Source: JAPOUP01 sp965221405
GTDB lineage: Bacteria; Pseudomonadota; Alphaproteobacteria; Rhodobacterales; Rhodobacteraceae
Direction: 5' to 3'
NCBI GenBank assembly: GCA_965221405.1
Contig: CBDCSE010000001.1
Location: 124,001-188,000, forward strand
Length of the DNA: 64,000 bases
Shown here: positions 17,840 through 26,927 of the stretch, piece by piece
Position numbering within the stretch: position 1 is the stretch's first letter
Layout of the letters: each line of letters opens with the position of its first letter
The notes under the pieces: model-generated
What the model saw: the letters and a program-made list of their open reading frames with translations, nothing else
The model's database searches: none
What the model was told of the DNA's origin: nothing
Made by a program: the position numbers and the translations under genes

Positions 17840-20419
17840 ATGGCAAAGAAAATGCTTATCGACGCCACCCATCCGGAAGAGATCCGGGTTGTGGTGGCGG
17901 ACGGGAGAAAGGTCGAGGAATTCGACTTCGAGACCGCGAGCAGGCTTCGGCTTGCGGGAAACATCTATCTGGCAAAAGTCACGCGGGTAGAACCATCGCT
18001 TCAGGCCGCATTTGTCGACTATGGCGGGAGCCGCCACGGATTTCTGGGGTTTTCGGAGATTCATCCGGACTATTATCAGATCCCGGTGGCTGACCGACAG
18101 GCGATTCTCGCTGAGGAAGAGGCTCTTGACCGGATCCAGGCAGCGGAATCAGATGTCGAGGGCGGCGACGCCAGGCGTTCACGCCGTCGCGGCTCGAAAA
18201 CCAGGGCCCAGGCGGTGAGCTCGCGGGATTCCGTAAAGACTTCGGCTGCGGTGCCCGAAGAGATCTCTGGAATGGGCGTGATTGATCTCGATGCGGAGTC
18301 AGGTGCGGCGGATACCACTGGTATCGAGGAAAGTCCGGACGGGACGGATGACGGGACCGAACAGTCCGCGGAACCGTACGATGCGGCGGATGACGTAACC
18401 GATGTCGACCGGGCTGGTGCGGAGGGGAACGAGGACGCGGATCCGACCGAGCGGGATGACCGGATAGAATCCATATCGGGAGATGAGGCCGAGGAAATCC
18501 GGCAGCCCCGCAAACACCGTCCGCGCCCCTACAAAATCCAGGAGGTGATCAAGGTCCGGCAGATACTGCTTGTCCAGGTGATAAGGGAAGAGCGTGGAAA
18601 CAAGGGCGCGGCTTTGACAACCTACATAAGCCTTGCGGGACGTTATTGCGTACTGATGCCCAACACCGCGCGTGGCGGTGGCATTAGCCGTAAGATCACA
18701 AATGCTCCAGATAGAAGTAAACTCAAGGAGATAGCATCGAAACTTGATGTTCCAAAGGGAGCGGGACTCATCATCCGCACGGCTGGCGCCAAGCGAACGA
18801 AATCCGAGATCAAACGCGACTACGACTTTTTGCAGCGGCTATGGGAACAGATACGCGAACTGACGCTCAATTCCATCGCTCCGGCGCAGATCTACGAGGA
18901 AGGTAACCTGATTAAGCGCTCAATCCGTGACCTCTACGATCGCGAGATAGACGAGGTGCTGGTGGAGGGCGATACCGGGTACAGGACGGCGAAGGACTTC
19001 ATGAAGATGCTTATGCCGTCCCATGTGAAGAATGTCAGGTCCTATCAGGATCCTTTGCCGCTTTTCGTTCGCCATCAGGTCGAAAGCCAGCTTTCTTCGA
19101 TGTATAGTCCGACGGTTCAGCTCAAATCGGGCGGCTACATCGTGATTGGCGTAACCGAAGCGCTGGTGGCGATCGACGTGAACTCGGGTCGGGCGACTAG
19201 GGAAGGTTCGGTAGAGGAGACGGCGCTGAAGACAAACCTTGAGGCGGCCGAGGAGATAGCCCGGCAGCTTCGGTTGCGGGATCTTGCGGGGCTGATCGTG
19301 ATCGATTTCATCGATATGGATGAGCGCCGCAATAACAGTGCGGTCGAAAAGAGGTTCAAGGACGGGCTCAAGTCCGATCGGGCGCGGATTCAGGTTGGGC
19401 AAATCTCGGGGTTCGGGCTTCTTGAGATGTCGCGCCAGCGCCAGCGGTTGGGTATGATCGAGGTTACGACCCAGCCATGTGAGTTCTGCCATGGCACCGG
19501 TCGTGTCCGGGCTAACGAGAGTCTCGCGCTTAGCCTCCTCCGCCTGCTGGAGGAGGAAGGGGCCCGTCGCCGCCAGCGGGAAATGTTGCTCAGGGCTCCC
19601 GTGGGTGTCGTAAATTTCCTGATTAATCAGAAACGCGAGCATTTGGCGGGAATCGAGAACCGTTACGGCATGTCGATACAGATCGAAGCTGATGCGGCAA
19701 TGGTCTCACCGGACTACACCTTGGGTAAGTTCAGGTCAGAGACCGGTAAGTCGTTGCGGGGAAATTCTGTTGTTTCAGTCGCGGCATCGATGACGCCGGG
19801 CTCGGACAGCCCCGAAGGCGTTCGTGATCCGGTGGAGAATGCCGATAGCGCCGTGGATCCCGAATCGTCATCGTCCGGAACTCCGGTCGATGGTGGCACG
19901 GAGGGGAAACGGTCCACCGGTCGCCGCCGTTCACGGTCGAGAAAGTCGAGGCCAGCGGCGGAACAATCGGCTGAGGCGAAGTCCGGTTCAGGGAATGCGA
20001 CGGACGCGTCGGAATCCCCCGCTCCTGGCGCTGAAAAGGAAAAAAAGGCGCGGAGATCAAGACGCAAGCGCTCGGGCAGGACCGACAGGAACTCGGGAAA
20101 GCGGACCCAGGACGTTGACAGGGCCAATTCGGAACTGGACGCCGCGACCGGGTTGATAGAGACACGGGATATCGTTGTTGCGCCTGAGGGCGAACCATCA
20201 GGCTCGCCCGATCCGCTTGAGGCCGAAGTCGCGATACAGGAGGCCGGGCCTTGGATGTCGATCGATCCAGATCCGGCCCATCCATCGGACGTCCCGAATC
20301 CGGCAGCGGATCCGGGCACGGCCGATTTTCAGACCACGCGGCCGGATCTGGGATCGGGCGATATCAGGCATGATCCGGCTAACGCGGGGCGGCGGGGTTG
20401 GTGGAAAGTGCGGGAGTGA
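17840..20419 (+). CDS. rne: Ribonuclease E
   Basis: 859-residue endoribonuclease, core of the degradosome and of rRNA/tRNA processing. The N-terminus has the RNase E/G S1 domain (FVDYGGSRHGFLG) split by an acidic, low-complexity insert of about 130 residues (roughly 100-235). The catalytic site shows Asp446 in DVNSGR and Asp489 in VIDFIDM, 43 apart as in E. coli Asp303/Asp346. The zinc-link cysteines are Cys547 and Cys550 in CEFCHGTGR, 58 residues after Asp489 as in E. coli. From about 640 the tail is disordered, with basic clusters (RRRSRSRKSR, KKARRSRRKR) and acidic runs, suited to RNA and protein docking. Confidence 0.95.
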   Translation: MAKKMLIDATHPEEIRVVVADGRKVEEFDFETASRLRLAGNIYLAKVTRVEPSLQAAFVDYGGSRHGFLGFSEIHPDYYQIPVADRQAILAEEEALDRIQAAESDVEGGDARRSRRRGSKTRAQAVSSRDSVKTSAAVPEEISGMGVIDLDAESGAADTTGIEESPDGTDDGTEQSAEPYDAADDVTDVDRAGAEGNEDADPTERDDRIESISGDEAEEIRQPRKHRPRPYKIQEVIKVRQILLVQVIREERGNKGAALTTYISLAGRYCVLMPNTARGGGISRKITNAPDRSKLKEIASKLDVPKGAGLIIRTAGAKRTKSEIKRDYDFLQRLWEQIRELTLNSIAPAQIYEEGNLIKRSIRDLYDREIDEVLVEGDTGYRTAKDFMKMLMPSHVKNVRSYQDPLPLFVRHQVESQLSSMYSPTVQLKSGGYIVIGVTEALVAIDVNSGRATREGSVEETALKTNLEAAEEIARQLRLRDLAGLIVIDFIDMDERRNNSAVEKRFKDGLKSDRARIQVGQISGFGLLEMSRQRQRLGMIEVTTQPCEFCHGTGRVRANESLALSLLRLLEEEGARRRQREMLLRAPVGVVNFLINQKREHLAGIENRYGMSIQIEADAAMVSPDYTLGKFRSETGKSLRGNSVVSVAASMTPGSDSPEGVRDPVENADSAVDPESSSSGTPVDGGTEGKRSTGRRRSRSRKSRPAAEQSAEAKSGSGNATDASESPAPGAEKEKKARRSRRKRSGRTDRNSGKRTQDVDRANSELDAATGLIETRDIVVAPEGEPSGSPDPLEAEVAIQEAGPWMSIDPDPAHPSDVPNPAADPGTADFQTTRPDLGSGDIRHDPANAGRRGWWKVRE

Positions 20420-20699
20420 CCTGTATAGGCTGTTGAGCCGGGAAGAGCCTTTTAGCGGGCCCCGGATTTTAGCAATCGGCTAACCTGACTGGTTCGCACC
20501 GTCCGGAATCGAGAGCAAGTCGCCATTTTTCCAGCCAAACGGGAAATGTGAATGGCGCAAAACGGGTACGCGTCAAAAATCTGGACTACACCCGCCCGAG
20601 ATGGTCCGGGAGCTTGGTGCGGCGCCAGGACGAACGACCCCATCGAGGCTTGGGCCGACGCGGTGCCTCAGGCGGCGGTTATGCTGGCTTACGCCGGTT

Positions 20700-21090
20700 T
20701 CAGGCTCGGACACCTTTTGCCCCATTCGTCCGCGCGCCCACCGCCCTGGCGGTTGAGGTGGAATGTCCCACCTGCCGCACGAGCGCTCTGGCCATCCAGC
20801 GTCGGATCCTGAACGCGCCCGCCGTCAGGGCCCATACGTAAAGGTCAACGTCAAGCCCCGGCCAGCGCAGCTTGAAGCCATGGCCCTTGGCCACGACATC
20901 CGACAGGCCGCCGGGGCCGGCGTCGCTTTCGACCAGACCTGCCGGAAACAGGCAGATGCAGCCATTGACCGGGCCGGAAACAACCTGTCCTGTGGTCGTG
21001 GCTGGCGGACGCGGCGCACGGTTCTGTTTCCAGCGTTTCCCGTCTAAGGGTCTCCGCTTTCCTGAAGGCCGCCTCGGTCGGATCTTCCAT
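20700..21090 (-). pseudogene. Frameshifted DUF2442 protein
   Basis: Two minus-strand frames together give a DUF2442-like protein. The first runs from the ATG at 21090 through MEDPTEAAFRKAETLRRETL to HDHRTG. The second continues GQVVSGPVNGC, GHGFKLRWPGLDVDLYV and ends GARTNGAKGVRA. The switch is near 20985, so one base has been gained or lost. DUF2442 proteins of this size usually follow a DUF4160 gene and the pair is regarded as a possible toxin-antitoxin unit. Its start lies 46 bases inside the end of the DUF4160 gene. A sequencing error is possible. Confidence 0.65.
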
Positions 21091-21322
21091 GTACACGCTC
21101 CCATTCCTTAAGGAACTTCTCACGGTGCTCGGTCACCACCTCCATAGGCCAGCGCATGTCGGATCGCTTGATATCAACCACGGAGATGGGTGCCTGTCCG
21201 TTTCCGGTGTCGGTAAGGTTGACCTTCACCTTTCCAGAGTGGGTGATATGGACATGCGCGGGTTCATGGTCGGCGGTGCAGATCACGAACCGGAAGCTGT
21301 GGGCGCGGTGAGCGACAACCAT
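21044..21322 (-). CDS. DUF4160 family protein
   Basis: 92 residues with the DUF4160 signature FRFVICTADHEPAHVHI followed by VKVNL, the IKRSDMRWPMEVV helix and HREKFLKEWERVHG. DUF4160 genes are typically paired with a downstream DUF2442 gene, as here. The function is unproven; a toxin-antitoxin role has been proposed for the pair. The C-terminus overlaps the start of the frameshifted partner. Confidence 0.75.
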   Translation of the reverse strand: MVVAHRAHSFRFVICTADHEPAHVHITHSGKVKVNLTDTGNGQAPISVVDIKRSDMRWPMEVVTEHREKFLKEWERVHGRSDRGGLQESGDP

Positions 21323-21456
21323 AGCCGCTTCGGGCTTTCCCGGCCTGAGGGAGGGCCGGTCTCCAGTCCGCGGTCGGCGATCGCGTGGAATCCCGTCGGC
21401 CGCACTCCATTCCGAAATGCTCTTAGGCCCTTTCGCTTACCTCCGGTAATCCGGCA

Positions 21457-22074
21457 TCATTCGTCGGGAGGAACCAGACCCAGACCGCGAAGGTAGATTC
21501 CTATCCCGGCTTCCAGAAGTTCATCCGGCGGAAAAGGGCATCGACTGCCGGCGGCGCCACGTGCGAACAGCTCAACCACCCCGTGACTCATTGCCCAGAT
21601 ATGGGCCGAGAACATTGTTGATGGCGGACGTCTGTCGGGCGGCCCTTGCTGACATAAGCCGGCCGCCGCCCTCTCGAGGACACGATTCGCGCGGGTTGAA
21701 ACCGTTGCCAGCTCCGGCGTGCGGTTCACCGAGATGCCGCTCTCGAACATCGCGACGTAGTGACCGGGGTATTTGCGGGCGAATGCAAGATACGCCCTGC
21801 CCGTAGCTTCGAGCGAGGATAAAGCGGAGGGTTGTCCCGATTCGTAGGCGAATTCCATCAGATCGGCGAAGATCTCATAACCCTGCCGTGCGGCCTCGGC
21901 GATCATATCCTCGCGACCCTCAAAATGTCTGTAGACAGCTGCGGGGGTCACTCCCGCCTGTTTGGCTGCCTCGCTGAGCGTGAAGCCGGTCGGTCCCCTG
22001 GTTCCAATCAGCTCCAGTGCCGCATCGACCAGCGCCTGACGTAGATTCCCGTGATGGTAACCGCGTTTGGGCAT
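21457..22074 (-). CDS. TetR/AcrR family regulator
   Basis: 205 residues. The N-terminal helix-turn-helix reads ALELIGTRGPTGFTLSEAAKQAGVTPAAVYRHFEGREDMI, split here only for description. The C-terminal part (PGHYVAMFESGI, AHIWAMSHGVVELFARG) has the WHG-domain look of regulators that bind small hydrophobic ligands. No adjacent divergent target gene is obvious; metA upstream on the same strand is about 280 bases away. The ligand is unknown. Confidence 0.85.
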   Translation of the reverse strand: MPKRGYHHGNLRQALVDAALELIGTRGPTGFTLSEAAKQAGVTPAAVYRHFEGREDMIAEAARQGYEIFADLMEFAYESGQPSALSSLEATGRAYLAFARKYPGHYVAMFESGISVNRTPELATVSTRANRVLERAAAGLCQQGPPDRRPPSTMFSAHIWAMSHGVVELFARGAAGSRCPFPPDELLEAGIGIYLRGLGLVPPDE

Positions 22075-22354
22075 CGGTCAACGCAATTGATATACCCGAT
22101 ACCCGAAACCGGACGTGGGTGCGTCGGTCATGCTTCGGATCCAGGTTGAGCCTTCATGTCCGACTGGTACCGCCGGAAAGTGGACGAACCCGGTAATGCG
22201 CGGAAAGCGAACCGTCCTCGGGATCTGTCCTGGAACCGGCAACCTGGTCGATGACCGCTCAATGCCTTGGGGCCGGGCGAGTGTGGGAGCCCGCAAGGTG
22301 AGGCTGACGGGACATCGCCGCAACGACAGATCGGATACCGTTTGATATCCTCTC

Positions 22355-23278
22355 TCAGGATCCGATGAGATCCGTGTCGTAAGGGGTGGTCTGATAGATT
22401 TCATTGATCCAGTTTCCGTAGAGTAGATACGCGTGGCTACGCCAGCTATTGCGTGGGGTTCTCGACGGATCGTCGTCCGGAAAATAGTTCCCGGGAATGT
22501 TGACTGGCTTGCCTGCCGCGATGTCGCGGTCATACTCTCCCTTGAGCGTATCCCGGTCATATTCGAAATGATTGAATACATACAGGGCGTGATGACGGCG
22601 ATCCTGAACCAGACAGGGACCGAACTCTTCGGAACCCATCAATAAGGTCTGGAGTTCCTTCTCATCCGTTTCGGTTCGACGCACTGTTGTCCATCGGCTG
22701 ACTGGTACGACGCATTCATCGGAGAAACCCCGCAGGTACGGTGAGCCGGGCGCAAGGTTTCGATGCTGGAAGCATCCGAACGCTTTATGCCGTAGCAGGT
22801 GTTTTCTGACCCGATGGAAGTGCCAGAGCATTGCCATCCCACCCCAGCAGACACCGAAAGTCGAATGCACATTTGTTAGGGTCCAGTTCATGACCTCCTG
22901 CAACTCATCCCAATAGGTGACCTGCTCGAACGGGAGGTGTTCGATGGGGGCGCCGGTGATGATCAGGCCGTCGAATTTCTCGTCGCGCACATCCGAGAAG
23001 GGACGATAGAAGACGCGCAGATATTCCGGTGCCATGTCTTTGGACCTGAAGTCCGTCATGCGGATCAGCTGGAGTTCAATCTGTAGGGGAGTGGAGCCGA
23101 GCAGCCTGCTGAACTGGATTTCCGTCTGTTTTCTCACTTTGGATGGCATCAGGTTCAATAGCCCGATTCGCAGGGGTCTTATGTCCTGACGTCTGGCCCG
23201 GGCGTTGGGCATGACTGTCACGCCCTCATTGCGCAGAGCTTCATAGGCGGGAAGGCTGGACGGCAGAATGATGGGCAT
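22355..23278 (-). CDS. metA: Homoserine O-acetyl/succinyltransferase MetA
   Basis: 307 residues, the first committed step of methionine synthesis. The nucleophile is Cys144 in FGVCWGGM, with His237 and Glu239 in FNHFEYD; LLNLMPSKVRKQTE and YWDELQEVMNW are conserved. The motif TGAPIEHLPFEQV carries Glu at the position where acetyl-CoA-using MetA enzymes have Glu and succinyl-CoA-using ones Gly, so acetyl-CoA is the predicted donor. The ATG at 23278 gives MPIILPSSLPA, the family start, rather than the upstream ATG at 23296. Confidence 0.92.
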   Translation of the reverse strand: MPIILPSSLPAYEALRNEGVTVMPNARARRQDIRPLRIGLLNLMPSKVRKQTEIQFSRLLGSTPLQIELQLIRMTDFRSKDMAPEYLRVFYRPFSDVRDEKFDGLIITGAPIEHLPFEQVTYWDELQEVMNWTLTNVHSTFGVCWGGMAMLWHFHRVRKHLLRHKAFGCFQHRNLAPGSPYLRGFSDECVVPVSRWTTVRRTETDEKELQTLLMGSEEFGPCLVQDRRHHALYVFNHFEYDRDTLKGEYDRDIAAGKPVNIPGNYFPDDDPSRTPRNSWRSHAYLLYGNWINEIYQTTPYDTDLIGS

Positions 23279-23301
23279 CTCGCGTTTCCTGATCATTGAA
23301 C

Positions 23302-23319
23302 CGTCGCAATATCGCGACG
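23302..23319 (-). promoter_or_regulatory. Perfect hairpin before metA
   Basis: CGTCGC-AATATC-GCGACG, a perfect 6-bp inverted repeat with a six-base loop, 23 bases upstream of the metA start. It could be an operator or a leader hairpin. The core of the SAM-II riboswitch often found before alphaproteobacterial metA is not recognisable. Confidence 0.35.
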
Positions 23320-23413
23320 CAAGCCGATATGCCAGAAGTGCGCTGTTTCCTGTCGGGCCCGGAAACCCATCTGACAGCGCGCGTGCGCCATGTTTTCCGG
23401 CGCAGGTCCGGAT

Positions 23414-24280
23414 TTAGGTCGCTCGGGAAGGCAGAACGGACCCGACAAGCGCCTGGAAATCCGCGGAATCGCGCACATCCGCGATCTGGTCTGCGGTGAC
23501 CGTCACACCCCAGTTATGGGCTATGGAAGCATAGCGCGGCTGTCTGTGCGCAAGCGCACGGGCATAGGTCCAGCGTACGAATTCATCCGGATCGACCCCG
23601 GCCTCGGAAACGCCGGTTTCGGAAAGGTATCCGGCCCACGCGCCGTCGATAAACGCGGATTGATAGTACATTGGCTTTGGGGCGGCGTCAAAGCGGCGGA
23701 TGAGTTCCTCCGTGTGAGCTTCCGATCCTTTGATCCAGACCATCAGGACGCGATCGGTCAGGGCCTTGAGCAGCGGGTCTTCCGGGTCATCGGGATCGAC
23801 CACCTCGCAGATAGACCCGCTCGAATCGCAAACGAAATGCGGATATCCATAAATTTCCCACGCCCGATCGATGAAACGAAACGTATCCCACATCGCGGCT
23901 TTCTCGGCTCTCTCGTGTTGAGCCTGCCTCCGACGGTATTCCCCATACGGAAGACCGCCTTTGCCCTCGTCGCCCGGCTTGCCCATGTATGTCGAGAGTG
24001 GGCTGAGGTTGTGGAAGGTGATATTCGAGCCGATGAAGATCGAGTCCGACAGCAGGAGGTCCCTGAGAAAGGGCACCTGCATGGCCTGCCGCTTGAAGTT
24101 ATCCACGATATGCTCACCCATGTAATGGGTGCCGATGCGATAGTCGACGGAGTAATGATACCAGTCGCCGTTGCCGCGCAGCATGGCCGAAACGTGGGTC
24201 TTGCCGAGGCCTGACATACCGAATAGCAGCACCCGTTTCTGTCGCGCCTCCAGCCAGTCCAACCGGTCTTCATAGATCAT
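23414..24280 (-). CDS. Conserved P-loop ATPase of unknown role
   Basis: 288 residues with a Walker A motif GMSGLGKTH at about 21-29, next to RVLLFG as in nucleotide kinases and small GTPase-like folds. A later hydrophobic strand ending in FVCDSSGSICE may be Walker B-like. The body has many aromatic residues (DWYHYSVDYRIGTHYMGEH). I recall similar unnamed ATPases in alphaproteobacteria but know no function. It lies upstream of metA on the same strand. Confidence 0.65.
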   Translation of the reverse strand: MIYEDRLDWLEARQKRVLLFGMSGLGKTHVSAMLRGNGDWYHYSVDYRIGTHYMGEHIVDNFKRQAMQVPFLRDLLLSDSIFIGSNITFHNLSPLSTYMGKPGDEGKGGLPYGEYRRRQAQHERAEKAAMWDTFRFIDRAWEIYGYPHFVCDSSGSICEVVDPDDPEDPLLKALTDRVLMVWIKGSEAHTEELIRRFDAAPKPMYYQSAFIDGAWAGYLSETGVSEAGVDPDEFVRWTYARALAHRQPRYASIAHNWGVTVTADQIADVRDSADFQALVGSVLPSRAT

Positions 24281-24441
24281 TGCCGGTTTCCTTTCTCACG
24301 GTCCATTCCTATCGCAGTCCGGTGGCGAGGTTCCAGCGATTCGATTGACGCGTATACCTTGGTGCGGCGCCGGTAACGTAGCGTGGCTAAGGAATCGTTG
24401 CTTGTTGGTTGGCTTTTATCAAGGTCCGGGAAATACGATGA

Positions 24442-24663
24442 TCAGGTTCGATCAACACTTTCCTGCAGGACATAGAGCCTGATTGCCGACGCGAGGCCGA
24501 TCCCGGGACTCCGTGATGCATCAATTTCGGCCGCTAAAGAATTAATGGAAATGGATTTCCTCCGGGCACTTTCAAGGAATTCGGCCCAAAACTCCGGCTC
24601 GAGGGAAACCGACGTGCGATGCCCTTTCAGAGTCAGGGAGTGTTTTTCGGGTCGGGAGTTCAT
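24442..24663 (-). CDS. Ribbon-helix-helix domain protein
   Basis: 73 residues of the RHH_4 type: KHSLTLKGHRTSVSLEPEFWAEF, then SINSLAAEIDASR and GLASAIRLYVLQE. Such short arylsulfotransferase-like RHH proteins are often found beside fumC and sspB in Rhodospirillales-type genomes, the neighbourhood seen here. Probably a DNA-binding dimer; target unknown. Confidence 0.8.
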   Translation of the reverse strand: MNSRPEKHSLTLKGHRTSVSLEPEFWAEFLESARRKSISINSLAAEIDASRSPGIGLASAIRLYVLQESVDRT

Positions 24664-24745
24664 CCGCCCCCTACATGCCGGGGAACGCGCATTTCCGTTC
24701 CGTGCCCGAGTTCCGGGAACATCGATCGAAGACCGTATGGCTTTG

Positions 24746-26149
24746 TCATTTCGGTCCGATCATCCTCTCGGGCTTCACGGTGGCGTCGAACTCACGATCG
24801 TCGACGAAGCCGAGCCCGATCGCCTCTTCCTTTAGGGTGGTGCCATTCCGATGGGCCGCTTTCGCCACAGCCGTGGCGTTATCGTAACCGATCCGCGGGG
24901 CAAGGGCCGTAACCAGCATCAGGGACTCGCGCATCAGCATGCCGATACGCTCCTCATTGGCACGGATACCCACAACACAGTTATCGGTAAACGCTTTAGC
25001 GGCGTCGCCGAGTAGCTGCATCGACTGCAATACGTTGTAGGCGATCATTGGTTTGTAGACGTTCAGTTCGAAATGACCCTGCGATCCGGCGAATCCGATG
25101 GCGGTGTCGTTGCCCATGATATGGGCGCAGACCTGCGTGATCGCCTCTGCCTGAGTCGGATTGACCTTGCCGGGCATGATGGAACTGCCGGGCTCGTTTT
25201 CCGGCAGCAGCAGCTCTCCGAGACCGCAGCGCGGGCCGGAGCCCAGCAGGCGAATGTCATTTGCGATCTTGTAAAGGCCTGCGGCCACGGTTTTCAGCGC
25301 TCCGGACATCCCGACAATTGCGTCATGTGCGGCGAGCGCCTCGAACTTGTTTGGTGCGCTCACGAAAGGCAGGTCGGTAATCCGGGCTATTCCCGCCGCG
25401 ACGGTTTCTCCCCAGCCGGGAGGTGAATTCAGTCCAGTGCCGACAGCGGTACCGCCCTGGGCTAGTTCGTGGACATCGGCGAGCGCGGTCTCGACGCGTT
25501 CCATACCCTTGCGGACCTGATGGGCGTAACCCGAGAATTCCTGCGCCAGTGTCAGTGGCGTCGCATCCATAGTGTGCGTGCGACCGATCTTTATGATGCC
25601 TTCGAACTCACTCACCTTGCTTTCGAGGGCGTTGGCGAGTTTTGCGAGACCGGGCAGGGTCACATCGCGGGCCATGAACGCTGTCGCGATATGCATCGCT
25701 GTGGGAAAGGTATCGTTCGATGACTGTCCCATGTTGCAATGGTCGTTAGGATGCACCGGATCCTTGGATCCGATCACGCCTCCCATGATCTCGATTGCCC
25801 TGTTGGCGATGACCTCATTCGCGTTCATATTGGACTGGGTACCGGAACCCGTCTGCCAGACGACAAGCGGAAAATGGTCGTTGAGGTCTCCGGCGGCGAC
25901 CTCGGAGGCCGCCTGGATGATTGCGTCGGCCAGTTTCCGCCGCAGTCTGCCACTGTCCCTATTCGCCTCGGCACAGGCCTGTTTGACGACACCGAGCGCC
26001 CTCACTATTGCTGCGGGCTGTTTCTCCCAGCCGATCGGGAAGTTTATCAGGCTGCGCTGGGTCTGCGCTCCCCAGTAACGGTCGGCGGGGACTTCAAGCG
26101 GACCAAAACTGTCGGTTTCCGTGCGCGTCGCGGTCATGGCTTGCTCCAT
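24746..26149 (-). CDS. fumC: Fumarate hydratase class II
   Basis: 467 residues from the ATG at 26149 (an ATG at 26137 is also possible). It hydrates fumarate to malate in the citric acid cycle without an iron-sulfur cluster. Signatures: TGSGTQSNMNANEV, HPNDHCNMGQSSNDTFPTA and the mobile catalytic loop GSSIMPGKVNPTQAE. The start DSFGPLEVPADRYWGAQTQRS is typical. The frame running to 26218 adds residues outside the family pattern. Confidence 0.95.
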   Translation of the reverse strand: MEQAMTATRTETDSFGPLEVPADRYWGAQTQRSLINFPIGWEKQPAAIVRALGVVKQACAEANRDSGRLRRKLADAIIQAASEVAAGDLNDHFPLVVWQTGSGTQSNMNANEVIANRAIEIMGGVIGSKDPVHPNDHCNMGQSSNDTFPTAMHIATAFMARDVTLPGLAKLANALESKVSEFEGIIKIGRTHTMDATPLTLAQEFSGYAHQVRKGMERVETALADVHELAQGGTAVGTGLNSPPGWGETVAAGIARITDLPFVSAPNKFEALAAHDAIVGMSGALKTVAAGLYKIANDIRLLGSGPRCGLGELLLPENEPGSSIMPGKVNPTQAEAITQVCAHIMGNDTAIGFAGSQGHFELNVYKPMIAYNVLQSMQLLGDAAKAFTDNCVVGIRANEERIGMLMRESLMLVTALAPRIGYDNATAVAKAAHRNGTTLKEEAIGLGFVDDREFDATVKPERMIGPK

Positions 26150-26384
26150 TGGCGCATTGCCTTTCTGGCGCGGTCTATCGGCTCGGAGCTCGCGGTTCAA
26201 TCCCGTCACGGCGAACACCTACTCTTAAATTGGTTCAAGGGCGATCGCGACGTGTTGCGACAGGATTTACGAACGGCGGCGCGGCTGGGATTCACCGCGT
26301 CTCCGGCGTGGTGGCCAAGTCATGACTGCCAACAGCTACCCTAGCATATCCCGATGAGGCCGTCGCCTTAACTCTTTGCACATT

Positions 26385-26846
26385 TCACTTTCGCGGGCCG
26401 CGAAAGCTGTCGAGGCTAACTATTTCGGCGTCCTTAGGCTTGACCTCGTCAGGATCGCTATCCATGGGTGCCTCTTCCGTTGCGTCAGAACCGGCCGCAG
26501 TCTCGAACCTGAGGCCGAACTCGACCGAAGGATCCGCGAATGTCGTGATCGCGTCAAAGGGAACGAAAAGGGTTTCAGGCTTTCCGCTGAATTTCAGGAT
26601 CACCGAGAATCCAGCGTCCGAGACATCGAGTCCATCAAACCAGTTTTGCAGAACAACCGTCATTTCCTTAGGATAACGCTTGCCAAGCCACGCGGCTAAT
26701 CTGGCGTTCGGATGGGTTGTGTCGAAAGTGATGAAAAAATGATGATTGCCCGGAAGGCCGTTGTTCTGCACGTCCCGAAGCACATTGCGGATCAGTTCAC
26801 GCATCGCGCGGTGCATCAGATTGCCGTAATCGATCGTGCGTGTCAT
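26385..26846 (-). CDS. SspB-type ClpXP specificity-enhancing factor
   Basis: 153 residues with the alphaproteobacterial SspB pattern: DYGNLMHRAMRELIRNVL, GNHHFFITFDTTHP, YPKEMTVVLQNWFDGLDV and VPFDAITTFADPSVEFGL. It delivers ssrA-tagged proteins to ClpXP. The C-terminal tail is acidic, then ends in a short conserved-looking VSLDSFRGPRK, suited to docking on ClpX. It is on the same strand as fumC, a frequent neighbour. Confidence 0.88.
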   Translation of the reverse strand: MTRTIDYGNLMHRAMRELIRNVLRDVQNNGLPGNHHFFITFDTTHPNARLAAWLGKRYPKEMTVVLQNWFDGLDVSDAGFSVILKFSGKPETLFVPFDAITTFADPSVEFGLRFETAAGSDATEEAPMDSDPDEVKPKDAEIVSLDSFRGPRK

Positions 26847-26927
26847 CTCATCGTCCGGTTATGCTCAGTAATCATTGCGACCATAAGTGATTCGATTGGG
26901 AATCAAAGCGAAATGGGAACCAGGCTT

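Noticed and set aside
23279..23420. SAM-II riboswitch before metA
   Set aside because: Expected by lineage, but the conserved core was not recognisable by eye.
26190..26215. GGTTCAATCCC, reminiscent of a tRNA T-loop
   Set aside because: The flanking stems do not pair and no anticodon or acceptor arms fit; it lies in the fumC upstream region.
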